64,000 nt of DNA from contig NZ_CP022416.1 in the NCBI RefSeq assembly GCF_002222635.1, forward strand, positions 186,001 through 250,000, in the 5' to 3' direction. The position numbers were made by a program, and so were the translations under genes. The notes below the pieces were generated by a model that saw only the letters and a list, made by a program, of their open reading frames with translations, ran no database searches and was not told where the DNA came from. How positions within the stretch are numbered: the first letter of the stretch is position 1; every line of letters begins with the position of its first letter. This stretch comes from Pseudosulfitobacter pseudonitzschiae (GTDB taxonomy: Bacteria > Pseudomonadota > Alphaproteobacteria > Rhodobacterales > Rhodobacteraceae). This document shows, in pieces, positions 53,384 through 61,739 of this stretch.

Positions 53384-53417
53384 CGCCACTTGGAGCGCAG
53401 GCAACAGGAGACAGGCC

Positions 53418-53543
53418 ATGAAAATCATGTTTGCAGGCTTTGCAGGGGTCATTGTGATCGGCGTCGTGGCCTATTTCGCCCTGCACGAGATGGGCTTTTC
53501 CTCGCAAGAGGTTTATTCCGGTGAAAACGTCAGACTGGACTGA
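53418..53543 (+). CDS. 41-residue single-helix membrane microprotein at the end of the FDH operon
   Basis: ATG preceded by AGGAG at a good distance, 34 bases after the gamma stop. One hydrophobic helix (about 4-22, MFAGFAGVIVIGVVAYFAL) and a short polar tail of about 19 residues. It is real by ribosome site, position and composition, though too short for family recognition. It could be a small subunit or stabiliser of the membrane enzyme. The regulator begins 14 bases after its stop. Confidence 0.6.
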   Translation: MKIMFAGFAGVIVIGVVAYFALHEMGFSSQEVYSGENVRLD

Positions 53544-53557
53544 CGCGGGGGTAAACA

Positions 53558-54898
53558 ATGGCGGGTGATGAATACGGCGGCACGCTTGCAGGCGCGTCGG
53601 TGCTGGTAATCGACGACGAGCCCGGTATGCGGAATTTTCTGGTCAAGATGCTTGAGCCACGGGTGAAACGGGTTGCGCAGGCCGCTTCACCCGCCGAGGC
53701 GACGCAGCTGCTGGACAAGACACATTTTGATGTTGTGGTGCTGGACAACATCATGCCGGGCAAAACCGGTCTGGAATGGGTCGAGGAACAGCGCCGCAAG
53801 GGGTTTTACGCCGACACCATTCTGATCACCGCCTATGCCGATCTGGAAACCGCGATCGCCGCGTTGCGCGCGGGCGTTAGCGATTTCATCCTTAAACCGT
53901 TCCGAACCAACCAGATTCTGGGTGCTGTGTCGCGCACGCTGGACCGCAAGAACCTGCGCCGCGACAACACGCTGTTGCGGCGCGAACTGCACGCAGGCAG
54001 CACGGTGCGGATGCTGGGCAAATCGCCCGCACTGAATGCGGTGCGCACGCTGTTGAAACGGCTGGCCCCGCTGCCGACGCCGGTGCTGTTCACCGGCGCC
54101 AGCGGCACAGGCAAGGAACTGGCGGCGCGGCAGTTGCACCAGATGTCGCCCCGTGCCGACAAGGCATTCGTGCCAGTGAATTGCGCGGCCATTGCGCCCG
54201 ACCGCATCGTGCCCGAGCTGTTCGGCTCGGTCGAGGGGGATGCGACGCTCAAGCCCGGCTTGTTGCTATTGGCCGACGGGGGAACGCTGTTTCTGGACGA
54301 AGTGGCGCAGATGCCCGAACCCTTGCAGGCCGCGTTGCTGCGTGTGCTGGAAGACCAGCGTATCCGCCCGCAAGGGGCCGAGCGCGAGATTCCGCTGGAC
54401 CTGCGGTTTTTGTTCGCCACCAACGCCGATCTGGAAAAGGCAGTGGCCGAGGGCCGTTTTCGCGCCGACCTGTATCACCGGATCAACGTGGTCAAGATCG
54501 AGATGCCGCCGCTCAGGGATCGCTCGGAAGACATTGTTGAGTTGGCGGCATTGTTCATGGAGCAGTTTTCGACCGTTCTGGGCATGCCTGCGCTGCGGTT
54601 GGACGACGACACCTTGCTAAAGCTGCGCCGCTACGACTGGCCTGGCAACGTGCGCGAACTGCGCAATCTGATCGAGCGCTCGGTGATCCTCGGGTTTTTC
54701 CCCGACGAGTTTTCGGGGCAGGGATCGGTTGCGGGGGCGCGGGCCATCGAAGAGCTGGATCTGGTGATTCAGCGACACATGCTGCACATGCTGGATCTGT
54801 GTAACGGTAACCGCGCCGAGGCGGCGCGGCGCTTGGGCGTGTCACGCAAGACCATCGACCGCAGACTGCAAGCCTGGGGTGAGTTGGGGCCGGATTAA
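53558..54898 (+). CDS. NtrC-family response regulator lacking the GAFTGA loop
   Basis: 446 residues. Receiver domain (about 13-130) with D19/D20, phospho-acceptor D63 (VVLDNIMPG) and the KP pair. AAA+ domain (about 150-380): Walker A GASGTGKE, Walker B GGTLFLDE, and the arginine finger region. At the place of GAFTGA (after ELFG) it reads EGDATLKPG, residues about 226-234, so the sigma-54 contact loop is missing. C-terminal Fis-type HTH (about 400-440, AEAARRLGVSRKTIDRRLQ). No partner kinase adjoins. Probably regulates the FDH operon through sigma-70. The stop codon is now partly provided by the adjacent IS element. Confidence 0.88.
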   Translation: MAGDEYGGTLAGASVLVIDDEPGMRNFLVKMLEPRVKRVAQAASPAEATQLLDKTHFDVVVLDNIMPGKTGLEWVEEQRRKGFYADTILITAYADLETAIAALRAGVSDFILKPFRTNQILGAVSRTLDRKNLRRDNTLLRRELHAGSTVRMLGKSPALNAVRTLLKRLAPLPTPVLFTGASGTGKELAARQLHQMSPRADKAFVPVNCAAIAPDRIVPELFGSVEGDATLKPGLLLLADGGTLFLDEVAQMPEPLQAALLRVLEDQRIRPQGAEREIPLDLRFLFATNADLEKAVAEGRFRADLYHRINVVKIEMPPLRDRSEDIVELAALFMEQFSTVLGMPALRLDDDTLLKLRRYDWPGNVRELRNLIERSVILGFFPDEFSGQGSVAGARAIEELDLVIQRHMLHMLDLCNGNRAEAARRLGVSRKTIDRRLQAWGELGPD

Positions 54899-55950
54899 AG
54901 CAACCGACTTTTAACCTGAGACATATCCGGCAGCCTTAAAGTAGTTCCAGCATTCTTCTGGCGAGAATAGATCGCAGATTTCTGTGAGGGCGTGGAACAT
55001 ATCTGTGAATGTTCGAGCGCCGATCCTGCGCAGGTGTGCTTTGAGTTTGGAGAACGCCATTTCAATTGGGTTCAGGTCGGGGCTGTAGGGCGGCAGGAAC
55101 AGGAACCAGCATCCGGCTTCGCGCATGGCTTTGGCAGCGGCGGCATTCTTGTGCGTGGCAAGATTGTCCAGGATGACAACAGTGCCTGGTTCCAGCTCTG
55201 GCACCAGCACTTGTTCGACGTAGGCGGCAAAGGCTTCGCCATCCATCGCGCCTTTGATGACCCATGGCGCGAGCAAGGCATCGGCACTGAGACCCGCGAT
55301 GAAGGTCTGTGTGCCCCAACTGCCGAAAGGGGCATCCATGACGAGGCGTTCGCCGCGCTGCGACCATCCGCGCTGTCGAGTCAGGTTGGTTTTGACCGAA
55401 GTTTCGTCAATGAACACAACATGGTCTGGCTTAGCCGAAACGGCTGGCAGACGATGGATGAACCAGTCTTCACGTTGTTTCTTTACACGTGCGCGGCGGC
55501 GCTCGGTGGCGACCAGCGTCTTTTTTTGTACGTAAAGCCAAGCTTGCGCAGAAATCGGCCAATCGCATCAGGGTGCGCCTGTACGCCGGTTGCATCCGAC
55601 AGAGCACCGGCCAGTTCAGGCATGGTTATGTCGCCGTCCTGCTCTATCAGTTCGACGAGAAACGACCGATGCGGATCAAGCTTACCCTTGCCGCGGGGGC
55701 GGCCCTGGGGTGCGGCTTTTGCTTGTCCAGTTCGCCGGATCGCAAACCCCCAACGCGCGCCTGTCGCAGGGGACAGCTTCAACCGCAACGCCGCCGCGCG
55801 CCCGCTAAACCCTTCTTCAATCAACTTCTGGAACCGCGCCCGTAGCGCATCTGGCAAAGGTGCTGACATGATCCATCCTCCCAAACTGGATGAATCACAG
55901 TTGAAGCCTCAAGGGAATCCCTTTCGATTCAAGTTTTGCGTCGGACGCTT
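54898..55950 (-). mobile_element. IS630-family insertion sequence, complete, 1053 bp
   Basis: Imperfect terminal inverted repeats: AAGCAACCGAC at 54898-54908 and, on the other strand, AAGCGTCCGAC ending at 55940-55950, with similarity continuing to about 23 bases (AAC and TGA shared). A TA dinucleotide flanks both ends (54896-54897 and 55951-55952), the target duplication expected for IS630. It contains one transposase in two frames on the minus strand. Size and structure suggest it is intact and possibly active. Confidence 0.82.
54911..55869 (-). CDS. IS630-family transposase, two frames joined by programmed -1 frameshift
   Basis: The first frame (ATG at 55869, GGAGGATGGATC upstream) encodes an N-terminal helix-turn-helix (EEGFSGRAAALRLKLSPATGARW) and runs to its stop at 55483. 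A run of seven A residues on the coding strand (55521-55527) within TYKKR allows a shift into the second frame. That frame then carries the DDE catalytic domain: FIDETSV, VILDNLATHK and YSPDLNPIEMAFSKLK. Frameshifting at an A-run is usual for several IS630 members. The joined product would be about 320 residues. Both frames are undamaged. Confidence 0.85.
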
Positions 55951-55969
55951 TAGGCGACGGAGCACCGGA

Positions 55970-56977
55970 TCAGTTTGCCGGAATATTCTCGCGGAACACC
56001 ACCTGCAGCCGAGGTAGAAACTCCGGTTCAGTTGATCCTTTAACCGAAGAGGCCAAGAGGCGAATGATCTCACGGGCTTCGACCCTCGGGTTCTGGTCGA
56101 TCACTGCGTCCATCGTCCGGTCAAGCAGCATCAATCGGGTGGCGTCGGTCAAGTCGTGGCCGATGAAAGCAATCTTGCGCTTGCCCCGTGTTTCACGCAA
56201 CGCCTGTGCGATGCCCTGATTTCCTGATCCGATGTTGTAAATGCCAGAAATATTGCCTTGATCCAGAAACCTCATGGTCTCTGAGTACGCCAGATCACGG
56301 TCATCACTGACTTCGGCGGTGCCTATGATCCGCATTTCAGGAAATTCCTCGGAGAGGATCGACCGGAACCCCATCTCGCGTTCCTCATGACCACGATAGG
56401 CAAGCGACCCTATGAACACGGCGATATTGTGCGGACCACGCGGCAAGAAGCGCCCCAAAAGAAAACCAGCAAGTCGCCCTGCAGCGCGGTTGTCGACGCC
56501 AACATAGCCGATCTTGTCAACAGAGCGGATATCCGACACCAGCGTGCCGACCCGCACGCCGGATTTGGTCAGGTCGTTGATCGCCTCGCGCACCTGCGGA
56601 TGATCCAGTGCAATCAGTCCCACGGCATCCGTGTGCCCACGAAGATCAGTCAGCTTGGCAGAAAGACGGTCGGGGTCAAAACCCTCGATCTCGTGGATGT
56701 TTGCCGTTACATCGGCCCGGCCGCGGCTTTCTTCCAGCAGGTATTTTTTCAACGTGCGCACAAAGCTGTTGCTTCCAGCGGGCAGGACAAAATCCAGCCG
56801 CAATTGTGTGTCCGTTGTTGTATCTTCTTGTGGTCCAAAATACCCCAGCCTGCGCGCGATCTGCATCACGATTTCTCGGGTGCGGGGGCGCACGCCTTCG
56901 CGTTCGTTTAGGACGCGGTCAACCGTTGCGGGGGACACGCCGGCCTCTCGTGCAATCTCTGAAACTGTTGTGCGCAT
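55970..56977 (-). CDS. LacI-family transcriptional regulator
   Basis: 335 residues. HTH (about 1-50): TVSEIAREAGVSPATVDRVLNEREGVRPRTREIV. The periplasmic-binding-like core (about 60-330) has VGLIALDHPQVREAI, DKIGYVGVDNRAAGRLAGFLLGRF and IAFIGHDLTDATR. It resembles the LacI proteins that sense sugars or polyols for ABC import. Divergent from the sugar operon, with ATCATTT repeats in between. The C-terminal residues are unaffected by the IS, which ends 19 bases away. Confidence 0.88.
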   Translation of the reverse strand: MRTTVSEIAREAGVSPATVDRVLNEREGVRPRTREIVMQIARRLGYFGPQEDTTTDTQLRLDFVLPAGSNSFVRTLKKYLLEESRGRADVTANIHEIEGFDPDRLSAKLTDLRGHTDAVGLIALDHPQVREAINDLTKSGVRVGTLVSDIRSVDKIGYVGVDNRAAGRLAGFLLGRFLPRGPHNIAVFIGSLAYRGHEEREMGFRSILSEEFPEMRIIGTAEVSDDRDLAYSETMRFLDQGNISGIYNIGSGNQGIAQALRETRGKRKIAFIGHDLTDATRLMLLDRTMDAVIDQNPRVEAREIIRLLASSVKGSTEPEFLPRLQVVFRENIPAN

Positions 56978-57001
56978 TGTCGTTCCCCTTAAGCTCTTCC
57001 A

Positions 57002-57116
57002 ATCATTTCACATCATTTTGTTGACGTGATGCAATCATTTAGAGCGGCGAAAGCCGATATTTCTGACGTTTGTCTTTCCTTGCCATGTCATTTTAGTGAA
57101 AATGATGGAAAATGAT
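57002..57116. promoter_or_regulatory. Cluster of six ATCATTT / AAATGAT elements in the LacI-sugar operon divergent region
   Basis: Copies at 57002, 57012, 57034, 57088 (as TCATTTT), 57099 and 57109 (as AAAATGAT). Two form the inverted repeat TCATTTT-AGTG-AAAATGA at 57088-57105. The arrangement suggests several half-sites for the LacI-type regulator, roughly one cluster near each promoter. Confidence 0.55.
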
Positions 57117-57207
57117 ATATTTTGATGATTGTGGGTGATGGCGGCTCCGGTGCTTCATAGCGTTCATTGAAAACACGTCCGGAAGGGGCGTGACCTGGGA
57201 GGGAACA

Positions 57208-58818
57208 ATGACCAATCAACCGCGTTTCACGCGGCGCCGACTGCTTTCGGCTGCCGTCAAAACCACTGCGCTTGTCGCAGTCTCCTCACCTTTTATCCTG
57301 CGTGCTGACCGTGCCCAAGCGTCCACCGGACTTTCCAATGGCATGATCGGTGGACCGACAGGCTTTGCGGGGGCCGAGCGTTATCAATACGGCCCCGATA
57401 CCCCTGAAGGCCGCGCTGTCGAAGCGGTCAAGGCGCTGAAGGCGGCTGGCAAGGCGCCGGCGCGTATTGTGCTTGGACTGTCGGATGGCTCGATCGGCCA
57501 GATCACGCAGCCGTTCCCCGAAGGCGCGCCTTCCGTCAAGGACCTGTGGGAGCAAGAGACCGGCATTACGCTGGATATCGTCGGCGTGCCGAACGGTCAG
57601 GAATTCACCAAGGTCATGCAGGATGTTTCGACCAAAGGCGGCGGCTTTGACATCTATGCCGTTGAGTGGAACCGGCTGGGCGACCTTGCCGAAACCGGCG
57701 GCATCGTATCGCTGGACGACTTTGTTGCAGAACATAAACCCGAATGGGACGATGTCAAACGCGGCTATGTGAACGGCGCGCAGGGCGTCTCCTTACTAAA
57801 CGAATATCGTGGTTCGGTCTACGGCGTGTCTTTGGACGGCGACTTTCAGACATGGAACCACCGCACCGATCTGTTCAACGATCCGGCAGAGCAAAAAGCT
57901 TTTGCAGACCAGTACGGCTATGAGCTTGCTCCGCCCACGACGTGGAAACAGCACGATGAAATCGCGGCCTTTTTTCATCGGCCCGATCAGGGGCTGTTCG
58001 GCTCGACCGATCTGCGCAATCAGGGGTGGGGCTATACCAACTGGTATCAACGCTATGTGTCTATGGGGTCGCCCAACCAGTTCCTGTTTGCAGACGACGG
58101 CACAGCATTGATCAATTCCGAGGCAGGCTGGGCCGCGACGCTGGAATACATTGACAGCCTCAGCCACCATTCCCCCGACGCGATTTCGTGGGGCTGGCCC
58201 GAGCAATACGGCAACTTTGGCAACGGTGGCGCGGCAATGACCTGCGCATTCTCGAACCTGCCCAAGTTTCTGGACAACGCCGCCAACGAAGCATCTAAAG
58301 TCACGGGCAAGGTCGGCACCCACCTGCCGCCCGGTCGTGAACACGACGATGGCATCGCGGCGCGCACCGTTTTGTGGCTGAACCTGACGGCCTGTGTGTC
58401 GTCGCAGTCCGAGCATCCCGAAGCGGCATATCTGCTGTTGCAGTGGTTGGGGTCAAGCCGGATCTATTCTTGGATGACCGCCAACCCGGGTGGCTATTTC
58501 GATCCCTTCCAACTGGCGAACTTTGCCGATCCTTTGGTGCGCGAAACCTATCACGATTACCATATGGACATGGTCCGCGAGAGTGTGAAGCGCACGGTGC
58601 CCACCATCAACTATCCCGGTGCGACGGCCTTTCATAACGCGCTGGACGAAAACCTGATGGCCGCGCTGACCGGAAGCATGTCTGCCGAAGACGCGATGGC
58701 CAACACCGAACGTCAGTGGCAACGCATCGCCAGACGGGTGGGAGAGGACAAGCTGATCGAGGCGATCAAGGCGAACAAGGCCGCATGGCCAACCGTCATG
58801 GACCCTGTCGCCAGCTAA
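57208..58818 (+). CDS. Sugar ABC transporter substrate-binding protein, Tat-type signal
   Basis: 536 residues; ATG at 57208 with GGGAGGGAACA (a GTG at 57190 is less likely). The N-terminus has FTRRRLLSAAVKTTALVAVS, a twin-arginine signal. The body is of the SBP_bac_1 family: LGLSDGSIGQITQPFPEG, FDIYAVEWNRLGDLAE, AYLLLQWLGSSRIYSWMTANPGGYFDP. It is longer than MalE types. The ligand is unknown; the operon enzymes suggest a sugar or polyol. Confidence 0.87.
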   Translation: MTNQPRFTRRRLLSAAVKTTALVAVSSPFILRADRAQASTGLSNGMIGGPTGFAGAERYQYGPDTPEGRAVEAVKALKAAGKAPARIVLGLSDGSIGQITQPFPEGAPSVKDLWEQETGITLDIVGVPNGQEFTKVMQDVSTKGGGFDIYAVEWNRLGDLAETGGIVSLDDFVAEHKPEWDDVKRGYVNGAQGVSLLNEYRGSVYGVSLDGDFQTWNHRTDLFNDPAEQKAFADQYGYELAPPTTWKQHDEIAAFFHRPDQGLFGSTDLRNQGWGYTNWYQRYVSMGSPNQFLFADDGTALINSEAGWAATLEYIDSLSHHSPDAISWGWPEQYGNFGNGGAAMTCAFSNLPKFLDNAANEASKVTGKVGTHLPPGREHDDGIAARTVLWLNLTACVSSQSEHPEAAYLLLQWLGSSRIYSWMTANPGGYFDPFQLANFADPLVRETYHDYHMDMVRESVKRTVPTINYPGATAFHNALDENLMAALTGSMSAEDAMANTERQWQRIARRVGEDKLIEAIKANKAAWPTVMDPVAS

Positions 58819-58885
58819 GACACGCCGTCTGAACGGGGTTGCCATAACCGGCGGCCCCTCCAATTCCCCCGATTGAAGTAACCCG

Positions 58886-59746
58886 ATGAAACGCACACTT
58901 TCTCTGGAAATTTTTCGCTACGCCGCGATCTTTACGTTTTTGGCCATATCGCTGATCCCGACCATCTGGATGATCTCGATGGCCTTTAAGCCGATCGCGG
59001 AATGGCAGGCATCAGGTGCCGACCTGACATGGTGGCCCAAGGCTCCGACGCTCGACAACTTCCGCTTTATTTTTGGTGACAGCCGTTCGGATTTCATTGC
59101 CGCGCTGGAACGCTCGGCGGGGCGTCCGATACTTGCGTCACTGCTGGCCGCCACATTTGGCACTATGATTGCGATGGTTGCGGGCACGTCTGCGGCATAC
59201 GGGCTGTCGCGCTTTGGGTCGGGGGGCAATCTCCCGCTGGCGTTGATCCAATTGCGGATTTTTCCCCCGATGGCAGTGATGATCCCCGTGATGATCATGT
59301 GGGCGTTTCTCGGGCTGATTGACACATGGTACGGTCTGGCGCTGATTTACGGGATTGTGACGATGCCCTTCAGTTTCTGGCTGATGAAGACGTTTTTCGA
59401 CGATCTGCCCCGCGAGATTGAAGATGCCGCACTGGTCGAGGGGTGTTCGCGCTGGCGGGTGTTTCTCAAGATCACATTGCCGATGATGCGCCCCGCGCTG
59501 GCCTCATCTGCGCTGTTTGTCTTTATCCTCAACTGGTCCGACTATCTGATCGCGTTGCTTTTGACGACGCGGGACTGGGTGACCATTCCCGTCTACATGG
59601 CCTCGCTATCGTCTTCGATGACCGGCCAGCTTTATGGTGCCAAGGCCGCACTGGGGCTGATTGCAGCCGTACCGCCCGTAATCATGGGCATCGCCATCCA
59701 GAAACAACTGGTGCGCGGCCTGACATTCGGAGCGTTGAAAGAATGA
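58886..59746 (+). CDS. Sugar ABC permease (MalG-like)
   Basis: 286 residues, six helices. N-terminal [36 protein letters not shown], then the MalG coupling segment [27 protein letters not shown]. Its stop overlaps the second permease start as ATGA. In this operon the MalG-like gene comes before the MalF-like one, the reverse of the common order. Confidence 0.9.
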   Translation: MKRTLSLEIFRYAAIFTFLAISLIPTIWMISMAFKPIAEWQASGADLTWWPKAPTLDNFRFIFGDSRSDFIAALERSAGRPILASLLAATFGTMIAMVAGTSAAYGLSRFGSGGNLPLALIQLRIFPPMAVMIPVMIMWAFLGLIDTWYGLALIYGIVTMPFSFWLMKTFFDDLPREIEDAALVEGCSRWRVFLKITLPMMRPALASSALFVFILNWSDYLIALLLTTRDWVTIPVYMASLSSSMTGQLYGAKAALGLIAAVPPVIMGIAIQKQLVRGLTFGALKE

Positions 59747-60678
59747 CCGATATGACAAACGATACCGCGCATCTGGCTGCCGACATGCCCCAAGAAACCG
59801 GTGCCGAGCAAAAGCGCCTTGGCTTTTGGCTGACGCTGCCTGCGCAACTTCTGGTGCTGTTCATCGCGCTGTTTCCAATCTTGATGCAGGTCTATATCTC
59901 GCTGACTGACTGGTCCCCGTTGGATGGCATTCCGTGGTACCGCGCCTACGAGCTGTGGATCGGACTGCTGAACTATGCCGATCTGGCGAACGACCCGCGA
60001 TTCCTGTCGGCGCTGTGGCGGACGTTCATCGTGATGGTCTTCTGTGTTCCGGTGCAATTCCTGCTGGGGCTTGGGCTAGCCATCCTTTTCGTGGATGATT
60101 TTCGCGGCAAGCGGGTCCTCTACTCAACCATACTGGTGCCGATGATGGTTGTGCCTGCGGTGGCCGGATACATGTTCTTCATGCTATTCCAGTCCGGCGG
60201 GCCGGTGAACGATATCCTGTCGTTGTTCGCGGGCCGTCCGGTCACAATCGCCTGGCTGGCTGACCCCGATCTGGCACTTTTCGCAGTGATCGTGTCGGAC
60301 ATTTGGCAGTGGACGCCGCTGATGTTCCTGATCTTACTGGCGGGCATGGTTTCTGTCCCGCAGGATCAGCAAATGGCAGCTGTCTTGCTGGGTGCTTCAT
60401 GGCCTCGCCGGTTCTTTACCATCGTGCTGCCACGGATGAAGACGATCATCATTATCGCCATCGCGATCCGCGTGATCGAGAACTTCAAGGTCTTTGACAA
60501 CTTCTACATCATGACCAGCGGCGGCCCCGGCGTGGCGACCGAAACCATCTCTATCTATATCTACAAGGTCACCCAGCAAGAGCTGATCTGGGGGTATGTC
60601 GCGGCGATTGCGCTGGCCATTCTGATCATCCTGTCCGTTGTCTCGGCGCTGGCGATCAAGAAAATGAGGAACGCGTAA
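59743..60678 (+). CDS. Sugar ABC permease (MalF-like)
   Basis: 311 residues from ATG at 59743. Polar N-tail of about 26 residues, then six helices. Landmarks: [39 protein letters not shown], and the coupling part [21 protein letters not shown]. Two permeases plus two ATPases follow the binding protein in one operon. Stop and next ATG share one base. Confidence 0.9.
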   Translation: MTDMTNDTAHLAADMPQETGAEQKRLGFWLTLPAQLLVLFIALFPILMQVYISLTDWSPLDGIPWYRAYELWIGLLNYADLANDPRFLSALWRTFIVMVFCVPVQFLLGLGLAILFVDDFRGKRVLYSTILVPMMVVPAVAGYMFFMLFQSGGPVNDILSLFAGRPVTIAWLADPDLALFAVIVSDIWQWTPLMFLILLAGMVSVPQDQQMAAVLLGASWPRRFFTIVLPRMKTIIIIAIAIRVIENFKVFDNFYIMTSGGPGVATETISIYIYKVTQQELIWGYVAAIALAILIILSVVSALAIKKMRNA

Positions 60679-61739
60679 TGACCGAGATTGTGATGCAGAA
60701 CCTGGGCAAGGATTTCGGTGATTTTACCGCCCTTGCCAACATGGACCTGACCATCGGCGACGGCGAGTTTGTAGCACTGCTGGGGCCGTCCGGTTGTGGC
60801 AAGTCGACCACGATGAACATGATCGCAGGCATGCTGACGCCCTCACACGGCGACATCCGATTTGACGGGCGCAATATGAATGATGTGCCCATGGCGAAAC
60901 GCGGTGTCGGGTTCGTGTTCCAGAACTATGCCATCTTCACGCATATGACGGTGCGCGACAATCTGGCTTATGGATTGAAGGCGCAGGGCGTTTCGAAATC
61001 CGAGATCACCCGCCGTGTCGGTGAGATGGCCGAACTGTTGCAGCTTAGCCCGATGCTGGACCGCAAGGCGGCGGGGCTGTCGGTGAACATCCTGCAACGC
61101 CTGGCCATCGGGCGCTCTGCGGTTGTGGAACCGGCCATCTTTTTGCTGGACGAGCCGCTGTCGAATGTGGACGCGGCGTTTCGGGCGGTCATGCGGTCCG
61201 AGCTGAAGGCGCTGCAACGCCAGTTCAAACAGACGATGGTTTATGTGACCCACGACCAGTTGGAAGCGATGACCATGGCCGACAGGATTGCCGTGATGGA
61301 CCATGGCAAGCTGTTGCAGGTGGGCACGCCACTTGAGGTCTATAACAACCCTGTCGACACGTTTGTGGCGCAATTTATCGGGGCGCCGGGGATGAACCTG
61401 CTAAGCGGAACCGTCACTGGTGGCGACACCGGCAATGTGATTGATCTGGGGTCTGCGGGGCATTCCGGGCCGGTGACAACGGGGCAGGGCGGCGACGTTC
61501 TGTTCGGTTTCAGACCCGAACAGGTGCATCCCGATCCCAATGGACCATTGGAGATGCGCATTGTCACAGTCGAGCGGATCGGCGCGCGCACCATTCTGCA
61601 CCTTGACGCAGGCGCACGCCGCGCCAAAGCCGTGCTGGACAGCGAAACACCGCATCCCGATCAGGGAGAGCTGTTCCGCTTTTCCGTCGCCGCAAGCGAT
61701 GCGCGTCTGTTTGATTCCGCAACACAAGGGGCGCTCTGA
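60678..61739 (+). CDS. Sugar ABC ATPase with degenerate signature motif
   Basis: 353 residues. MalK/UgpC type with Walker A GPSGCGKST (36-44), Q-loop VFQNYAIFTHMTV, Walker B LLDEP with catalytic E159, D-loop and H-loop VTHDQ intact. The C-signature, normally LSGGQ, reads LSVNI (134-138), losing both glycines that hold ATP in the partner site. C-terminal TOBE-type domain from about 240. Its partner is the next ATPase, whose signature is normal. Confidence 0.9.
   Translation: MTEIVMQNLGKDFGDFTALANMDLTIGDGEFVALLGPSGCGKSTTMNMIAGMLTPSHGDIRFDGRNMNDVPMAKRGVGFVFQNYAIFTHMTVRDNLAYGLKAQGVSKSEITRRVGEMAELLQLSPMLDRKAAGLSVNILQRLAIGRSAVVEPAIFLLDEPLSNVDAAFRAVMRSELKALQRQFKQTMVYVTHDQLEAMTMADRIAVMDHGKLLQVGTPLEVYNNPVDTFVAQFIGAPGMNLLSGTVTGGDTGNVIDLGSAGHSGPVTTGQGGDVLFGFRPEQVHPDPNGPLEMRIVTVERIGARTILHLDAGARRAKAVLDSETPHPDQGELFRFSVAASDARLFDSATQGAL

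Noticed and set aside
54880-55970. Idea that the IS element destroyed a kinase gene partner of the NtrC-like regulator
   Set aside because: Reconstruction of the empty site shows the regulator and LacI genes were already adjacent, tail to tail, with about 16 bases between them.
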